Assembly (NCBI RefSeq): GCF_014648855.1
Contig: NZ_BMRX01000004.1
Coordinates: 421,663 to 485,662 of the forward strand
Source of the DNA: Streptomyces parvulus
Lineage (GTDB): Bacteria > Actinomycetota > Actinomycetes > Streptomycetales > Streptomycetaceae
Reading direction: 5' to 3'
DNA length: 64,000 nucleotides
In this document: positions 7,815 through 16,556 of the stretch, in pieces
Layout: the number at the start of each line of letters is the position of its first letter
Numbering within the stretch: position 1 is the first letter of the stretch
Made by a program: the position numbers and the translations under genes
Notes under the pieces: model-generated
What the model saw: only the letters and a program-made list of their open reading frames with translations
Told to the model about the DNA's origin: nothing
Database searches by the model: none

Positions 7815-8612
7815 TCACAGGGCCTCCAGGGCGTCTCGGAGCCGTCGCAGCAGGGCCGTGTCCGGGTCGTCCCACCCGGTGCCGGCCGGGTCGGGGCCCG
7901 GTGCCGGGACCGGGGCGGTCTGCGGGGCGGTGGGCGGGGCGGCGGCGACGAGACCGTCGGCGGCCAGGCGGCGCAGGTCGACGAGGATGTGGTACGTGCG
8001 GCAGGCGAGCGACGAGGCGATCTGGGCGGCGGTGCGCACGCCGTCGACCTGGGTGAGGGTGCGGCCGCGCCGGGCCGGCAGACCGGGCCGCCCGGCGCCC
8101 GGCACCCGGGTCAGCGGGACGGTGTCGATGGCGGGGTCCGGATGTATCCGGTCCAGCAGCGCGCGCCGCCGATCGGACTCGCGGACGACCGCGTCGACCG
8201 GCACCGAGCGGACCGCGCCGAGCCAGTGCACCGCGCCGGGCCGGAAGCGGTGCGCGCGGGTGTCGTGGGCGAGGACGAAGTACGCGGCGTCGAACAGCGC
8301 GCCCAGGTGGCAGACCTCCAGCGCGCCGGCGGCGAGCCGCCCGCTGTCCACCAGCCGGTGACCCACCCGGTGCTGGGCACCGCCGCGGTCGACCGCGTCC
8401 CACCAGCCGTCGGAGGGGACGGCGCCGCTGCGGGTGAGCAGGGCGCCGAGGTCCGGGGTGAAGGCCGACTCGGCGTGCACGACGCGGCCGGCGGAGAGGT
8501 AGACGATGCCCCGCTCGCCGGAGAGGGCGCCGGTCGCCCCCTCGGCGGCCAGCGCGCCGAGGGCCGCCGACGTCGTCTCCTGGGTGGCCCAGGTGGTGGT
8601 CACCCTGGTCAT
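7815..8612 (-). CDS. DUF4388-like protein with possible winged helix (operon gene 2)
   Basis: A 265-residue cytoplasmic protein. The N-terminal part has the DUF4388/PatA pattern, LGALAAEGATGALSGERGIVYLSAGRVVHAESAFTP broken into 'tGaL', 'G.vyl..G.vvhA' elements, and residues 75-105 contain a helix-rich segment around VGHRLVDSGRLAAGALEV. The region near VDGVRTAAQIASSLACRTYHILVDLRRLAADGLV resembles a winged helix. DUF4388 domains occur in two-component and gliding/GTPase-linked systems. Its ATG overlaps the stop of the upstream roadblock gene in an ATGA, so the two are translationally coupled, which suggests a complex. The role as an adaptor between roadblock proteins and DNA or a signal is inference. 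Confidence 0.65.
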   Translation of the reverse strand: MTRVTTTWATQETTSAALGALAAEGATGALSGERGIVYLSAGRVVHAESAFTPDLGALLTRSGAVPSDGWWDAVDRGGAQHRVGHRLVDSGRLAAGALEVCHLGALFDAAYFVLAHDTRAHRFRPGAVHWLGAVRSVPVDAVVRESDRRRALLDRIHPDPAIDTVPLTRVPGAGRPGLPARRGRTLTQVDGVRTAAQIASSLACRTYHILVDLRRLAADGLVAAAPPTAPQTAPVPAPGPDPAGTGWDDPDTALLRRLRDALEAL

Positions 8613-9016
8613 CCGAGCACCAGGCGGTCCGCCATCTCCGCGAGGCGGATACGGGCCAGCGCGAGGTTGCCGTCGTCGCGGCCCAGCCAGAGGTGGAGGA
8701 AGACGGTGCTGTCGAACGGTGTGCTGACGAACCTGAGCAGGTGGTATGCGTCCGCGGTGGTGGCGATCAGGTCCTCCACCGGGGGCTCCTTGCCCGCTTC
8801 GGCGGCGGCACCGGCCGTGGCGCCCGCCGCGAGGGAGCCGCTCTCGGCGACGTGCCGGGCCAGTTCGGCGGTCTCGGCCGCCGTGGCCTCCCAGTCGCCG
8901 CCCGGTGCCTCACCGACGGCGCCCAGGGCGAGCCCGCTGATCCAGTCGACCAGCGACGCGCCCCGCGCGCCGGGCAGTCGCATGGCTTCCAGCAGACTCT
9001 CGTCGATTCCGGGCAC
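8609..9016 (-). CDS. Roadblock/LC7-like protein (operon gene 1)
   Basis: A 135-residue protein beginning at GTG (9016) with GGGGAGGGG upstream. The pattern ESLLEAMRLPGARGASLVDWISGLALGAVG, an alanine-rich central helix, then AYHLLRFVSTPFDSTVFLHLWLGRDDGNLALARIRL parallels the last gene of the operon (SLKECLSSIDGASAAALVDYTSG ... YHMIRLL ... LYLVLDASRANLAMARHQL), so both are versions of one roadblock-like fold, here with an Ala/Gly-rich linker inserted near residues 45-75. It opens the operon and is coupled to gene 2 by a 4-bp overlap. No catalytic residues are visible; a scaffold or partner-binding role is likely. Confidence 0.65.
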   Translation of the reverse strand: MPGIDESLLEAMRLPGARGASLVDWISGLALGAVGEAPGGDWEATAAETAELARHVAESGSLAAGATAGAAAEAGKEPPVEDLIATTADAYHLLRFVSTPFDSTVFLHLWLGRDDGNLALARIRLAEMADRLVLG

Positions 9017-9373
9017 GCCGGATCCCCTCCCCCTGCACGGCTGTACCGCGAACGTGACGCCGAGACTACGGAAAGTGCGCGCATCCGGTGAGCGCTTTGG
9101 CATTTTCCAGAGGAACGTGCGCGCGCTGCGGCATACTGCGGTATTTCGGCCGCGGCGGGCCGGAGTTGGCGGCGCGGCAGGGAGACGGACGCGGGCAGGA
9201 CCGCCCCGGTGCGGATGGTGGGCGGGCCTGCCCGGCGGGCCCGGTGTGCGGACGCCGGCGCCCCGCCCGCCACGGGTGAACGGCCGCCGTCCCGGGTGTC
9301 CCGCGCACACCCGGTGCGCACCGGCCGGAACACGGGGGGCGTGCGGCGGCCGTGACGGGCAACCCGCACCCTC
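9017..9373. other. 357-bp divergent intergenic region
   Basis: Promoter region between the roadblock operon and the BrkB-like gene. It holds a direct repeat GTGCGCGC (9075 and 9117, 42 bp apart) and a 12-bp near-palindrome ATACTGCGGTAT (9133-9144). The rest is GC-rich without a convincing small gene. Confidence 0.5.
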
Positions 9374-10444
9374 ATGGCCCGACTGCACCTTCCCCACAGC
9401 CGAAAGCGTCACCAGGACGACCGAGCGGACGAGAAGCCGGACGCGACGCCCCCCGAGGACTACGGTCCGGACGCCTCCACGGAGCGCGCCGCCCCCGACT
9501 CCCCCGTCCAGCTGCCGGGCAAGTCCTGGACCGCTCTGGTGAAGCGCGTGGTCGCGGAGTTCCAGGACGACGAACTCACCGACCGCGCGGCCGCCTTGAC
9601 CTACTACGGCGTGCTGTCCATGTTCCCGGCCCTGCTGGTGCTGGTCTCGATGCTCGGTGTCGCCGGGCCCTCGGCCACCGAGGAGGTCCTGAAGAACATC
9701 CAGCAGCTGACGCCCGGTTCGGTGCGGGACATCGTCACCGACGCGGTGGAGCAGTTGCAGGCCAGGGCGGGGCTGGGCTCCGTGCTGGCGGTGGTCGGCC
9801 TGGTCGGCGCCGTCTGGTCGGCGTCCGGCTACGTAGCCGCGTTCATCCGCGCGGCCAACGCGGTCTACGACGTGCCCGAGGGGCGGCCGATGTGGAAGGT
9901 GCTGCCGCTGCGGGTGGCGCTGACCGTGGTGCTGCTGGTGCTGGCCGTGGTCAGCGCGCTCATCGTCGTGTTCACCGGCTCCCTGGCGCAGCAGGCGGGC
10001 ACCGCGCTCGGCATCGGTGACACCGCGCTGACGGTGTGGTCCTTCGCCAAGTGGCCGGTGCTGGTCCTCCTCGTCGTCTTCATGATCGCGATCCTCTACT
10101 GGGCCACGCCCAACGCCCGGGTCAAGGGCTTCAAGTGGGTCTCGCTCGGCAGCGTGGTGGCGCTGCTGATCTGGCTCGCCGCCTCCGCCGGGTTCGCCTT
10201 CTACGTCGCCAACTTCGGTTCGTACAACAAGACGTACGGGACCCTGGCCGGTGTCATCGTCTTCCTGGTGTGGCTCTGGGTGACCAACCTGGCCATCCTG
10301 CTGGGCCTGGAGTTCGACGCCGAACTGGCCCGGCAGCGGGTGATCGCCGGCGGCCACCCGCCGGAGGAGGAGCCGTACGTGGAGCCGCGCGACACGCGGG
10401 CCTGGGACGACTCGGACCACCGGGAGGCGGCCGCGGGGCAGTGA
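9374..10444 (+). CDS. YihY/BrkB family membrane protein
   Basis: A 356-residue integral membrane protein of the YihY/virulence-factor BrkB family (once mis-described as ribonuclease BN). After a hydrophilic N-terminus of about 55 residues comes the family core: ALTYYGVLSMFPALLVLVSMLG, a helical amphipathic region, SASGYVAAFIRAANAVYDVPEGRP (hallmark), and further helices ending YGTLAGVIVFLVWLWVTNLAILLGLEFDAEL. About six membrane helices are visible. The biochemical function of the family is not settled; transport or envelope roles are proposed. The start has no strong ribosome site. It ends 10 bp before a convergent SDR gene with no room for a separate terminator. Confidence 0.88.
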   Translation: MARLHLPHSRKRHQDDRADEKPDATPPEDYGPDASTERAAPDSPVQLPGKSWTALVKRVVAEFQDDELTDRAAALTYYGVLSMFPALLVLVSMLGVAGPSATEEVLKNIQQLTPGSVRDIVTDAVEQLQARAGLGSVLAVVGLVGAVWSASGYVAAFIRAANAVYDVPEGRPMWKVLPLRVALTVVLLVLAVVSALIVVFTGSLAQQAGTALGIGDTALTVWSFAKWPVLVLLVVFMIAILYWATPNARVKGFKWVSLGSVVALLIWLAASAGFAFYVANFGSYNKTYGTLAGVIVFLVWLWVTNLAILLGLEFDAELARQRVIAGGHPPEEEPYVEPRDTRAWDDSDHREAAAGQ

Positions 10445-10454
10445 GCGGGCGTCC

Positions 10455-11249
10455 CTAGGGCAGGATCGAGTCGACGTAGCCGCCGTCCACGCGGACGGCG
10501 GCTCCCGTCGTGGCGGAGGCGAGGGGCGAGCTGAGGTACACCACGAGGTTGGCGATCTCCTCCGGCTCGATCAGCCGCTGGAGAAGGGACTGCGGGCGGT
10601 GCTCGCGCATGAAGACGCGCTGCGCCTCGTCCCAGGGCAGGTCCCGGTCGACCAGCTGGTAAACGAAGTCCTCCACGCCCTCGGTGTGGGTGGGTCCGGC
10701 GATGACGCAGTTCACCGTGGTGCCGCTGCCCGCGGCCTCCTTGGCGAAGCCGCGGCCGACCGCGAGCAGGGCCGTCTTCGACACGCCGTAGTGGATCATC
10801 TCCGCGGGGATGACCACGGCCGAGTCGCTCGCGATGTACAGCACCCGGCCCCACCCCCGGTCCCTCATCCGGGGGAGGTGGGCGCGCGTCAGCCTGACGC
10901 CGGCGAGGACGTTGATCTCGAAGTAGCGCCGCCACTCGTCGTCGCTGATGTCCAGCGCGGGCACGGCGCCGAACACACCGAGGTTGTTGACCAGGATGTC
11001 GACGTCGGGCAGCGCCTCCAGGGCCCGCGCGGCCCCCTCCTCGGTACCGAGGTCGGCCGCGACCGGCACGAAATCGCCGCCCGGCACCTCGGCGCGCAGT
11101 TTCGCGACGGCCTCCTCCAGGCGGCCGGCGTCGCGCCCGTTGACGCCCACGGTGGCGCCCGCCCGGGCCAGGCCCGCGGCGATCGCCGCGCCGATGCCCT
11201 GCGAGGATCCGGTCACCAGTGCGGTTCGTCCGCCGAGGTCGAGGTTCAT
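10455..11249 (-). CDS. Short-chain dehydrogenase/reductase
   Basis: Classical SDR of 264 residues using NAD(P)H. The cofactor loop is TGSSQGIGAAIAAG (TGxxxGIG), the NNLG motif is LVNNLGVFG, and the catalytic triad is Ser in IASDSAVV with Tyr-x-x-x-Lys in HYGVSKTALL. GAAVRVDGGYVDSI is the usual C-terminal substrate-side segment. The unusual RVFMREHRPQSLLQRLIEPEEIANLV tail contains the family's E-E-I-A-N motif. Ribosome site GGAGCGACCCC precedes the ATG. Substrate unknown; homologues are 3-ketoacyl or secondary-alcohol reductases. It is a single gene divergent from the following hypothetical gene. Confidence 0.9.
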   Translation of the reverse strand: MNLDLGGRTALVTGSSQGIGAAIAAGLARAGATVGVNGRDAGRLEEAVAKLRAEVPGGDFVPVAADLGTEEGAARALEALPDVDILVNNLGVFGAVPALDISDDEWRRYFEINVLAGVRLTRAHLPRMRDRGWGRVLYIASDSAVVIPAEMIHYGVSKTALLAVGRGFAKEAAGSGTTVNCVIAGPTHTEGVEDFVYQLVDRDLPWDEAQRVFMREHRPQSLLQRLIEPEEIANLVVYLSSPLASATTGAAVRVDGGYVDSILP

Positions 11250-11443
11250 GGGGTCGCTCCTTCTCGTGCCGTACGGTCGGTCGGGTTACTCCTGCCCACC
11301 CTCGCCCACGACCCACCCGCGTCCCGCCGGCCGCACCCCGCACCACGCCGCGGCCCGCCCGGTCGGCGGACCCCCGGATACCACCCGCCGACCTGCGGAG
11401 CCGATACTTGCCTACGTCCCTGTCCCTGCTGCCCGATGGACCC

Positions 11444-12643
11444 ATGCCACCCTCTCCCAGCGCCCGCCCCACGACGCCGCCCACGCTGTGGGCGTCCCGC
11501 GGCCGCCACGTCGGCGCCGCGGCCGAGGACACCGTCCGGCACACGCTGGAGCGGCTGAAGAAGGACCGCGTCCTCGACGACTTCCTGGAGCCTCCCGACG
11601 AGGCACCGGCCGACGGGCTCCCCGGCCGCCGCGTCTTCGAGGCGCGCTGGCGGGTCCCCGAGTCGGTGACCGTGCGGGCCCGACTGATCCTGGAGCCCGC
11701 CTCCGCGGGCGGGCAGGAGTGGACGCTGCTGGCCGAGGCGGAGGAGGCCTGGGACCCGGGGTGGCCCTCCCCCGCCACGATGTTCTGGCCGGACGACCCG
11801 GACGTCACCTGGGACCGGGACGCCGCCACGGGTCTGCGGCTGCGGGGCATCAACACGCTGCCCGACGACGACAAGGCCGTACGCCGGCTGCTCAAGGAGG
11901 CCGGGCGCAGCCCCTGGAACATCCACGTCGTCGTGCACGAGGCGATGACCACCGACCACCGCGGCCGGGTCCCGCTGGCCCGGCGGCTGCCGCCCGGTCT
12001 GCGGCACCGCGTGGTCGAGCACCGCGCCGCGCCGCAGCAGCTGCGGGTCGTGAACTGGGCGCTGGAGGACTTCGGCGTCCAGGTGCCGCGCGGCGGCGCG
12101 GTGGTGCTGCCCGGCACCCCGGCCCCGGCCGGCTACGACGCCGACGCGTTCTCCGTACGCACGGTGTTCCTGGACGGCTCCGAGCCCACCGGGCTGATCG
12201 CCGCGGTGACGTCCTTCGACGCCCTGGAGCGGCCGCTGCCGCAGGACGCGGTGGCGGATCTCGCCTCGCTGCGGGAGGAGTGGCGGCTGCTGACCCTCCA
12301 GGAGGAGCTGGAGCGCGAGCGCCGGCTGGTGGCCATGTACGCCGAGGCGCTGGAGGCCATGACGCAGTCCAGGGACCTGTACCGGGAGGCGGCCGAGCGC
12401 GCCGCGGAGGCCCTGGCCGGCTACCGCGAGTCCGCCGGGGCGGCGCCGGCCGTACCGGCGCCGTCCGCCGAGACCTCACCGGCCTCCCCGCTGCGGGGGC
12501 TGACCCGCACCCTGGAGCGGTTCAGGGTCGCCGCCCGCCCGCCGCGGGCGGAGGCACGGCAGGACCCGGCGGCGGAGACACGGCAGGACCCACCGGCGGA
12601 GAGCCCGGAAGCGGTCCGGCCGCCGGGCGGCGCCGCCGACTGA
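11444..12643 (+). CDS. Conserved protein of unknown function with C-terminal coiled coil
   Basis: A 399-residue soluble protein that I cannot assign to a family. Residues 1-270 look like a mixed alpha/beta domain rich in Trp and Arg (FEARWRVPESVTVRARLILEP, GRSPWNIHVVVHEAMT). Residues 270-325 (LREEWRLLTLQEELERERRLVAMYAEAL onward) have a clear heptad pattern and predict a coiled coil. The last 75 residues are Pro/Ala/Arg-rich and low in complexity. The chosen ATG lacks a strong ribosome site, and open frame continues upstream, so the start is uncertain. It stands alone between the divergent SDR and the molybdenum hydroxylase genes. Confidence 0.6.
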   Translation: MPPSPSARPTTPPTLWASRGRHVGAAAEDTVRHTLERLKKDRVLDDFLEPPDEAPADGLPGRRVFEARWRVPESVTVRARLILEPASAGGQEWTLLAEAEEAWDPGWPSPATMFWPDDPDVTWDRDAATGLRLRGINTLPDDDKAVRRLLKEAGRSPWNIHVVVHEAMTTDHRGRVPLARRLPPGLRHRVVEHRAAPQQLRVVNWALEDFGVQVPRGGAVVLPGTPAPAGYDADAFSVRTVFLDGSEPTGLIAAVTSFDALERPLPQDAVADLASLREEWRLLTLQEELERERRLVAMYAEALEAMTQSRDLYREAAERAAEALAGYRESAGAAPAVPAPSAETSPASPLRGLTRTLERFRVAARPPRAEARQDPAAETRQDPPAESPEAVRPPGGAAD

Positions 12644-12724
12644 GGGCACCCTCACGTGTCATCCGGCGCCAGGTGGATACGCGGACGGCCACATCACTAG
12701 GCCCGTCCCGGAAGGTCACCCGCC

Positions 12725-13288
12725 ATGGACAGCCGGCACGACAGAGCCCCCGACTCCCGCACCCCGGAGCCCGAACGGTCGCAGACCACGCTCCGGGTCA
12801 ACGGGAAGCCGCACACCCTCATGGTCGACCACCGCCGGGTCCTGCTGGACCTGCTGCGCGAGGATCTGGGGCTGACCGGCGCCAAGAAGGGCTGCGACCA
12901 CGGCCAGTGCGGCGCCTGCACGGTCCTGGTGGACGGGCGGCGCATGAACGGCTGCCTGCTCCTCGCGGTCGCCCTGGACGGCAGCGAGATCACCACCGTC
13001 GAGGGTCTCGCGGGGGACGGCGAGGACCTGCACCCGTTGCAGCAGGCCTTCCTGGACCGCGACGCCTTCCAGTGCGGGTACTGCACGCCCGGCCAGATCT
13101 GCTCCGCGGCCGGGGTGCTCGCCGAGGCCGCGGCCGGGCATCCGTCCCACGTCACCGACCCCGCGGCACCCTCCGGGGAGCCCGTCGCGCTGGGCCGGGA
13201 GGAGATCCGGGAGCGGATGAGCGGCAACCTGTGCCGCTGCGGGGCGTACCCCCGCATCGTCGACGCGGTCGAGGACGTGATCCCGTGA
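12725..13288 (+). CDS. Molybdenum hydroxylase, 2Fe-2S subunit (xanthine/aldehyde dehydrogenase family)
   Basis: Electron-transfer subunit of 187 residues. The plant-type [2Fe-2S] cluster is bound by Cys57, Cys62, Cys65 and Cys77 (GCDHGQCGAC...NGC) and the second cluster by CGYCTPGQICS and NLCRCGAYPRI. Unlike Escherichia coli PaoA it has no twin-arginine signal, so the enzyme should be cytoplasmic. It heads a three-gene operon: its TGA overlaps the GTG start of the FAD subunit (GTGA). The subunit order small-FAD-large and the extra 4Fe-4S ligands in the FAD subunit indicate the PaoABC/YagTSR aldehyde oxidoreductase type rather than a typical xanthine dehydrogenase. Substrate is inferred, not shown. 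Confidence 0.92.
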   Translation: MDSRHDRAPDSRTPEPERSQTTLRVNGKPHTLMVDHRRVLLDLLREDLGLTGAKKGCDHGQCGACTVLVDGRRMNGCLLLAVALDGSEITTVEGLAGDGEDLHPLQQAFLDRDAFQCGYCTPGQICSAAGVLAEAAAGHPSHVTDPAAPSGEPVALGREEIRERMSGNLCRCGAYPRIVDAVEDVIP

Positions 13289-14277
13289 AGCCCTTCGCCT
13301 ACGTGCGTGCCGGCAGCGTCGAGGAGGCCACCGACGCCTTCGCGGCGCACCCCGGTGCCCGCTACCTCGGCGGCGGCACCAACCTCGTCGACCTGATGAA
13401 GCTGGGCGTGGAGGCGCCGGCCGCGCTCGTCGACGTGACGCGGCTGCCGCTGGACGCGGTGGAGGAGCTGCCCGACGGCTCGCTGCAGGTCGGCGCGACG
13501 GTCCGCAACAGCGACCTCGCCGCCCACCCCGTCGTCCGCGACCGCTACCCCGCGCTGTCGCAGGCGCTGCTGGCGGGTGCCTCGGGGCAGCTGCGCAACG
13601 CGGCCACCACCGGCGGCAACCTGCTCCAGCGCACCCGCTGCCCGTACTTCCAGGACCGGTCCAAGCCCTGCAACAAGCGGGAGCCGGGCAGCGGCTGCGG
13701 CGCGCTGGAGGGGGTGCACCGGGACCACGCGGTGCTCGGCCACTCCGACCAGTGCATCGCGACCAACCCCTCGGACATGGCCGTGGCGCTGGCCGCCCTG
13801 GACGCGCGCGTGGAGCTGACCGGTCCCGACGGCTCCCGGAGCGTGCCCGCCGCCGACTTCCACCGGCTGCCGGGCATGCACCCGGAGCGGGACACGGAGA
13901 TCCTGCCCGGCGAGCTGATCACCGGCGTCCTGCTCCCCGCCGCAACGGCAGGCCTCCCGTCGGCGTACCGCAAGGCCCGCGACCGGGCGTCGTACGCCTT
14001 CGCGCTGGCCTCCGTCGCCGTCGTCCTGGACGTCGGGGACGGGGTGGTGGAGCGGGCCGGCATCGCCTTCGGGGCGCTGGCCCACCGGCCCTGGCGCGCC
14101 CGGCGGGCGGAGGACGCCCTGATCGGCGCCGCCCCGACGACGGCGGCCTTCGAGCACGCCCTGGACCTGGAGCTGGCCGCCGCCGAGCCGCTGCGGGACA
14201 ACGCCTTCAAGGTGCCGCTGGCCCGCCGGATCGCCCTCGACGTGCTGAGCCGGCTCGCCCCGCCCGCCACGACCTGA
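13285..14277 (+). CDS. Molybdenum hydroxylase, FAD and 4Fe-4S subunit
   Basis: A 330-residue subunit starting at a GTG that overlaps the previous stop. FAD-binding segments are YLGGGTNLVDLMK (about residues 31-43) and ATTGGNLLQRTRCPYF. Between them and AVLGHSDQCIATNPSDMAV lie four cysteines (C in TRCPYF, PCNK, GCGA and QCIA), the pattern that binds an additional [4Fe-4S] cluster in PaoB and 4-hydroxybenzoyl-CoA reductase beta. Ordinary xanthine dehydrogenase FAD domains lack it. It would pass electrons from the small subunit to FAD. The C-terminal CO-dehydrogenase-flavoprotein domain (about 225-325) is complete. Confidence 0.92.
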   Translation: MKPFAYVRAGSVEEATDAFAAHPGARYLGGGTNLVDLMKLGVEAPAALVDVTRLPLDAVEELPDGSLQVGATVRNSDLAAHPVVRDRYPALSQALLAGASGQLRNAATTGGNLLQRTRCPYFQDRSKPCNKREPGSGCGALEGVHRDHAVLGHSDQCIATNPSDMAVALAALDARVELTGPDGSRSVPAADFHRLPGMHPERDTEILPGELITGVLLPAATAGLPSAYRKARDRASYAFALASVAVVLDVGDGVVERAGIAFGALAHRPWRARRAEDALIGAAPTTAAFEHALDLELAAAEPLRDNAFKVPLARRIALDVLSRLAPPATT

Positions 14278-14302
14278 ACCCGGCGTTCTTGAGGAGGACT
14301 CC

Positions 14303-16432
14303 ATGACCGCCACCGAGACCGTCCTGGGCGCGCCCGCCGAGCGCAGGGAGGGACGGGAGAAGGTCACCGGCACCGCGCGGTACGCCGCCGAGTACGACTC
14401 CGCGGACCGCGCCCACGCCTGGCCCGTGCCGGCCACGGTCGCCCGGGGCCGGGTGATCGCCGTCGACGCCGCGGCGGCGCTCGCGCTGCCCGGCGTACTC
14501 GCGGTGCTCACCCACGAGAACGCGCCCCGCCTGGGCGACCCCGACGATCCCGTGCTGGCCGTGCTCCAGAACCCACGGGTGCCGCACCGGGGCTGGTTCG
14601 TGGCCCTGGTGGTGGCCGAGACGCTGGAGGCGGCCCGCGCGGGAGCCGGCGCCGTCCGCGTCACGTACGAGACGGAGGGTGCCGACGTCACGCTCACCGC
14701 CTCGCACCCGGAGGCGTACGTGCCCGATTCGGCCAACGGCGGGTTCCCGGCCGTCACCGAGAAGGGCGACCCGGACGGCGCCTTCGCCTCCTCGGCGGCC
14801 CGGCTCGACGTCGGGTACACGGTGCCGCCGCTGCACAACCACCCCATGGAGCCGCACGCCGGCACGGCGCGCTGGGAGGGCGACCGGCTGACGGTGTACT
14901 CCTCCAGTCAGGGCACCTCGGCCGTGCGCGCCGAACTCGCCCGTCTCTTCGGCCTGCCGGAGGACCGCATCACGGTGCGCTCGGAGCACGTGGGCGGCGG
15001 TTTCGGCTCGAAGGGCACGCCCCGGCCCGAGGTGGTGCTCGCCGCGATGGCGGCCCGCGAGACGGGACGTCCGGTGACCCTCGCGCTGCCCCGCCGCTAC
15101 CTGCCGGCGGTCGTCGGACACCGTGCGCCCACGCTGCACCGGCTGCGGCTCGGGGCGGACGCGGACGGCCGGCTCACCTCCTTGACGCACGAGGTGACCA
15201 CGTACACCTCGCGGGTCAAGGAGTTCGTCGAACAGGCGGCGGTGCCCGCACGCGTCATGTACGCCGCTCCCACGATGCGCACGCTCCACCGCGTGGCGGC
15301 GCTGGACGTACCCACGCCCTCGTGGATGCGCGCACCCGGCGAGTGCCCCGGCATGTACGCCCTCGAGTCGGCCATGGACGAGCTGGCCGTCGAGGTCGGC
15401 GTCGACCCGGTGGAGCTGCGGATCCGGAACGAGCCGGAGACCGAGCCGGAGAGCGGGAAGCCCTTCAGCAGCCGGAGCCTGGTGGAGTGCCTGCGCGACG
15501 GGGCCCGCCGCTTCGGCTGGGAGCGGCGTGACCCGCGTCCGCGTTCTGGCGAGGAGGGCCCCCTGCTGATCGGCACCGGCGTCGCCTCGGCCACCTATCC
15601 GGTCCTGGTGGGGCCGGGCGTGGCGTCGGCGCGTGCACTGCCCGGGGGAGACTTCCTGGTCCGGGTCAACGCCACCGACATCGGTACGGGTGCCCGGACC
15701 GTGCTCGCGCAGATCGCGGCCGACGCCCTCGGCGCCCCGCTGGACGCGGTCCGGGTGGAGATCGCCGACAGCGACATCGGCTTCGGCTCGGTGGCCGGCG
15801 GTTCCTCGGGCACCGCCTCCTGGGGGTCGGCCGTGCACGAGGCGTGTGCCCGGCTGTCCGGCATGCTGGCCGGGCGCTCGGAGCCGCTGCCGGAGGAGGG
15901 CCTGGTGGCCGAGGCCGACACCTCGGGCAAGGCCGACGCCGAGAGCCCCTACGCGCGGCACGCGTTCGGCGCGCACTTCGCCGAGGTCGCCGTCGACACG
16001 GTCTCCGGCGAGGTGCGGGTGACGCGGCTGCTGGGCGTCTTCGCCGCGGGGCGCATCCTCAACGCCCGCACGGCGCGCTCCCAGTTCATCGGGGGCATGA
16101 CGATGGGCCTGGGGATGGCGCTGACCGAGGACAGCACGATGGACCCGGCGTTCGGCGACTTCACCCAGTCCGACCTCGCGTCGTACCACGTGCCCGCGCA
16201 CGCGGACGTCGTGGCGCCGGAGGCGTACTGGGTCGAGGAGGCGGACGACCACCTCAACCCGATGGGCAGCAAGGGGATCGGCGAGATCGGCATCGTGGGC
16301 ACGGCGGCGGCCGTGGGCAACGCCGTCCACCACGCCACCGGCATCCGCTTCCGCGAACTCCCCCTCACCCCGGACCGGGTCCTCACCGGCCTCCTGGAAC
16401 ACGGGCACCCGGCGGGGATGCTGGGGGTCTGA
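14303..16432 (+). CDS. Molybdenum hydroxylase, Mo-cofactor catalytic subunit
   Basis: Large catalytic subunit of 709 residues, preceded by GAGGAC 10 bases before the ATG. It carries the a/b hammerhead (residues 20-130), HVGGGFGSKG (Mo-cofactor binding, about 232), RAPGECPGMYALE, and the C-terminal GSKGIGEIGIVGTAAAV in which the Glu near residue 660 is the catalytic base of the family. The length (about 700 residues) fits PaoC/YagR. The 25-bp gap to the FAD gene fits one operon. No xdhC/paoD chaperone for inserting the cofactor is next to it, so that function must come from elsewhere. A 12-bp stem-loop follows. Confidence 0.92.
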   Translation: MTATETVLGAPAERREGREKVTGTARYAAEYDSADRAHAWPVPATVARGRVIAVDAAAALALPGVLAVLTHENAPRLGDPDDPVLAVLQNPRVPHRGWFVALVVAETLEAARAGAGAVRVTYETEGADVTLTASHPEAYVPDSANGGFPAVTEKGDPDGAFASSAARLDVGYTVPPLHNHPMEPHAGTARWEGDRLTVYSSSQGTSAVRAELARLFGLPEDRITVRSEHVGGGFGSKGTPRPEVVLAAMAARETGRPVTLALPRRYLPAVVGHRAPTLHRLRLGADADGRLTSLTHEVTTYTSRVKEFVEQAAVPARVMYAAPTMRTLHRVAALDVPTPSWMRAPGECPGMYALESAMDELAVEVGVDPVELRIRNEPETEPESGKPFSSRSLVECLRDGARRFGWERRDPRPRSGEEGPLLIGTGVASATYPVLVGPGVASARALPGGDFLVRVNATDIGTGARTVLAQIAADALGAPLDAVRVEIADSDIGFGSVAGGSSGTASWGSAVHEACARLSGMLAGRSEPLPEEGLVAEADTSGKADAESPYARHAFGAHFAEVAVDTVSGEVRVTRLLGVFAAGRILNARTARSQFIGGMTMGLGMALTEDSTMDPAFGDFTQSDLASYHVPAHADVVAPEAYWVEEADDHLNPMGSKGIGEIGIVGTAAAVGNAVHHATGIRFRELPLTPDRVLTGLLEHGHPAGMLGV

Positions 16433-16499
16433 GCGGAGGAACGCCGGGCTCGCGAGGCGGCTTTCGGCCTGACGCGCTCCCCGTGTGAGCCCAACACGC

Positions 16500-16532
16500 G
16501 GTCCGCGCAGGGCGGTTGCTCCTGCGCGGACC
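16500..16532. terminator. Stem-loop terminator between convergent genes
   Basis: Perfect 12-bp arms (16500-16511 and 16521-16532) with a nine-base loop, between the molybdenum hydroxylase operon and the convergent repeat-containing membrane protein gene. Confidence 0.75.
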
Positions 16533-16556
16533 ACGTGGTGATCGAACGGGCCGGAC

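Noticed and set aside
6832..9016. Naming the operon a conservon (cvn)
   Set aside because: It lacks the sensor kinase, DUF742 and GTPase genes that define conservons; only the roadblock type is shared.
10948..14277. 1109-codon plus-strand frame across several genes
   Set aside because: Only its last 330 codons (the FAD subunit from 13285) look like protein. The rest is out-of-frame reading of other genes.
14207..16534. Open frame of 775 codons on the minus strand opposite the Mo-cofactor subunit
   Set aside because: Composition is Arg/His/Gly-rich without domain patterns; it mirrors codon bias of the real plus-strand gene, whose product has clear family motifs.
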